Shown in pieces: positions 62,712 to 64,000 of a DNA stretch of 64,000 nucleotides. The position numbers and the translations under genes are program-made. The number at the start of each line of letters is the position of its first letter. The first letter of the stretch is position 1. The stretch is from Oscillospiraceae bacterium (lineage in GTDB: Bacteria; Bacillota; Clostridia; Oscillospirales; CAG-272). The DNA lies in contig SVTT01000006.1 of the NCBI GenBank assembly GCA_015063625.1, forward strand, positions 1 through 64,000, read 5' to 3'. Under the pieces are notes generated by a model, which saw nothing but the letters and a program-made list of their open reading frames with translations, ran no database searches and was not told where the DNA came from.

Positions 62712-64000
62712 ATGTCAGAACAAACTATACAGAATGACCTGTTTTCCAACACTGTCACAATACTCGATAAATATGAATGTCTAAGCCTTGGAGCAACTAC
62801 CATTGGGGATTTAATTGCTGGAAAAAGAATTATCTGTAACAAGGTTAAGAGCACTGTGAAAAACAAGGGCAAAAAACCGGACGTTCTTATCGTTGATAGT
62901 TCGAGAAAAGTTATTGCTTATCTTGAGTGTAAAAAACCAGAAGAATTTAATACTGATAAAAAAATCGATGCAGCCATCAACCAAGAAATCGAGGTTGCCA
63001 AAGAACTTGGTGTTAAAATATTCGTGGCTACTGACGGATCGAAGTTTGTATGGGTAAATGCTCTAACTTCTCAACCGATTCTCGATGAGCAAGGTAATAA
63101 AATCGTAGCCGAAATCAAACCCAAAAATGAGGAAAGAAAAATTGCGACCTTAATTGAACGTTTGGCAATAGATCTTTCTAATACAAACAATCAGCTTCAG
63201 CAGATAAAGTATTCAGATCCGACTAATCTCGCTAAAAAGATAGGTGGACTGCTTAAGAACATCAAATTTACCACTCCAAAGGATAGCCTATATACTTTTG
63301 TTGAACTTTTTTTGTTCAAGTATCTGTCTGACATCAACATTCTTGCTCCTACTGAAAATTTTGACTATATTTGGAACCTCTATAACGAAGATGGCAGAAG
63401 TGAAGCAGAGGTACTCTATAGATATATTCATGAGCCGAGAGAGAAAATTAGCAAACTGTTCCCTGAAGCGCCAGACAAGACCTCTGTTATTAATGGATTT
63501 GTTTTTCACGCGGAGAAGGACGCAGACGGTAATTATATAAGCAATAATGCGGATGCGACCACATTCCATGAGGTTATGAGGCTTTTTAAGGAATATGAAG
63601 ATACAGAAGGAAAGTTCATTGATATTAATAGAGATTTCAAGTCCAAATTGTTTGAAACATTCACAAAGCAAGAACGAACGAAAGAGAACGCCGGTAAGTA
63701 TTTCACACCCTTGAAAATTGTTAAGGGAATGGTAGACATGGTGGATATTAAAAAGGGAGACGAGATTTGTGACCCAGCTTGTGGTGTAGGTAAATTCCTT
63801 CTTGAGGCAGCATTGAAAATTGACGAGCCGTTTACTTTTGAAAATGGTCATGTAGTCAAAAAGATCAAACTCTATGGATACGAGAAAGAAATGGATGAAA
63901 AGGGATCGACCAGCGGCTATGACTTGACGACCATTCTCGCTAAAGCAAACACCATGATTTATTTCTCTTCACTGTTCAAAGATAATAATACCCTATCCAA
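62712..64000 (+). CDS. N-6 DNA methylase with N-terminal nuclease-like domain (partial, runs off the window)
   Basis: At least 429 codons, open to the window edge. Residues 55-75 carry a PD-(D/E)xK-like set: Pro-Asp at 56-57 and ECK at 72-74 (PDVLIVD, then YLECKKP), as in type I HsdR N-terminal nucleases. A helical spacer follows. The methylase part begins near residue 320 with ENAGKYFTPLKIVKGMV, and SAM motif I is DPACGVGKF at about 354. Nuclease and methylase in one chain suggests a type IIG-like or BREX/defence-type enzyme. The NPPY catalytic motif and target-recognition part are beyond the window. Codon use is A+T-rich like the rest of the island. Confidence 0.8.
   Translation, partial: MSEQTIQNDLFSNTVTILDKYECLSLGATTIGDLIAGKRIICNKVKSTVKNKGKKPDVLIVDSSRKVIAYLECKKPEEFNTDKKIDAAINQEIEVAKELGVKIFVATDGSKFVWVNALTSQPILDEQGNKIVAEIKPKNEERKIATLIERLAIDLSNTNNQLQQIKYSDPTNLAKKIGGLLKNIKFTTPKDSLYTFVELFLFKYLSDINILAPTENFDYIWNLYNEDGRSEAEVLYRYIHEPREKISKLFPEAPDKTSVINGFVFHAEKDADGNYISNNADATTFHEVMRLFKEYEDTEGKFIDINRDFKSKLFETFTKQERTKENAGKYFTPLKIVKGMVDMVDIKKGDEICDPACGVGKFLLEAALKIDEPFTFENGHVVKKIKLYGYEKEMDEKGSTSGYDLTTILAKANTMIYFSSLFKDNNTLS

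Overview
The window reads as the chromosome of a strictly anaerobic, GC-rich Gram-positive bacterium, most likely a Clostridia-class Bacillota. The support is AGGAGG-type ribosome binding sites, sharp TTGACA-17-TATAAT promoters, a clostridial DUF6472 protein, a SUF-like minimal Fe-S system, 2-oxoacid:ferredoxin oxidoreductase and a heterodisulfide-reductase/Flx cluster. I cannot name a genus from sequence alone.

Layout. 1-380: on the minus strand, a strong promoter and a leader with a boxA-like element, probably the start of an rRNA operon whose genes lie left of the window. 383-8510: a metal-regulated pair (Fur-family regulator and ten-TM permease), tmk, a mannitol-1-phosphate dehydrogenase-like gene, a MATE exporter, dut-maf, a zinc-type CDF exporter and a DUF4432 protein. 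8847-8921: tRNA-Glu. 9098-21687, minus strand: the main region. It holds fumC, then hdrB-hdrC-hdrA-mvhD, three Flx-like Fe-S/flavin subunits, a fumarate-reductase-like Fe-S/flavoprotein pair, and an AspT-type dicarboxylate exchanger. Most genes overlap or nearly touch. It looks like a soluble route from NADH, by flavin-based bifurcation, to fumarate.

21975-26497: sufC-sufBD, mutY, a broken AraC-family fragment and a beta-lactamase-fold hydrolase. 26498-28000: a repeat-dense interval with inverted-arm elements, two stem-loop arrays, a perfect 149-bp direct repeat carrying a degenerate tRNA 3' end, and tRNA-Arg. 28155-34715: a CPBP-like membrane protein, a small DUF6472 protein and a Gld-type ABC exporter operon. 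35190-41945: glnA, a histidine phosphatase, and an OFOR packaged as gamma-delta and alpha-beta fusions. 42096-43503: a GNAT gene and an interval holding a candidate ~415-nt noncoding RNA with its own promoter and terminator. 43504-53166: one gene for a ~3,220-residue repetitive lipoprotein. 53431-55527: PadR regulator and a DUF4097 membrane protein. 56143-60840: aspS, a phosphoribosyltransferase, holA, and a stand-alone GMP synthetase ATPase domain.

60841-64000 is visibly richer in A+T and starts a mobile island placed just past the 3' end of guaA: tyrosine integrase, XRE regulator, and a restriction-modification-type methylase cut by the window edge. Reading was by eye; no database or folding search was run.
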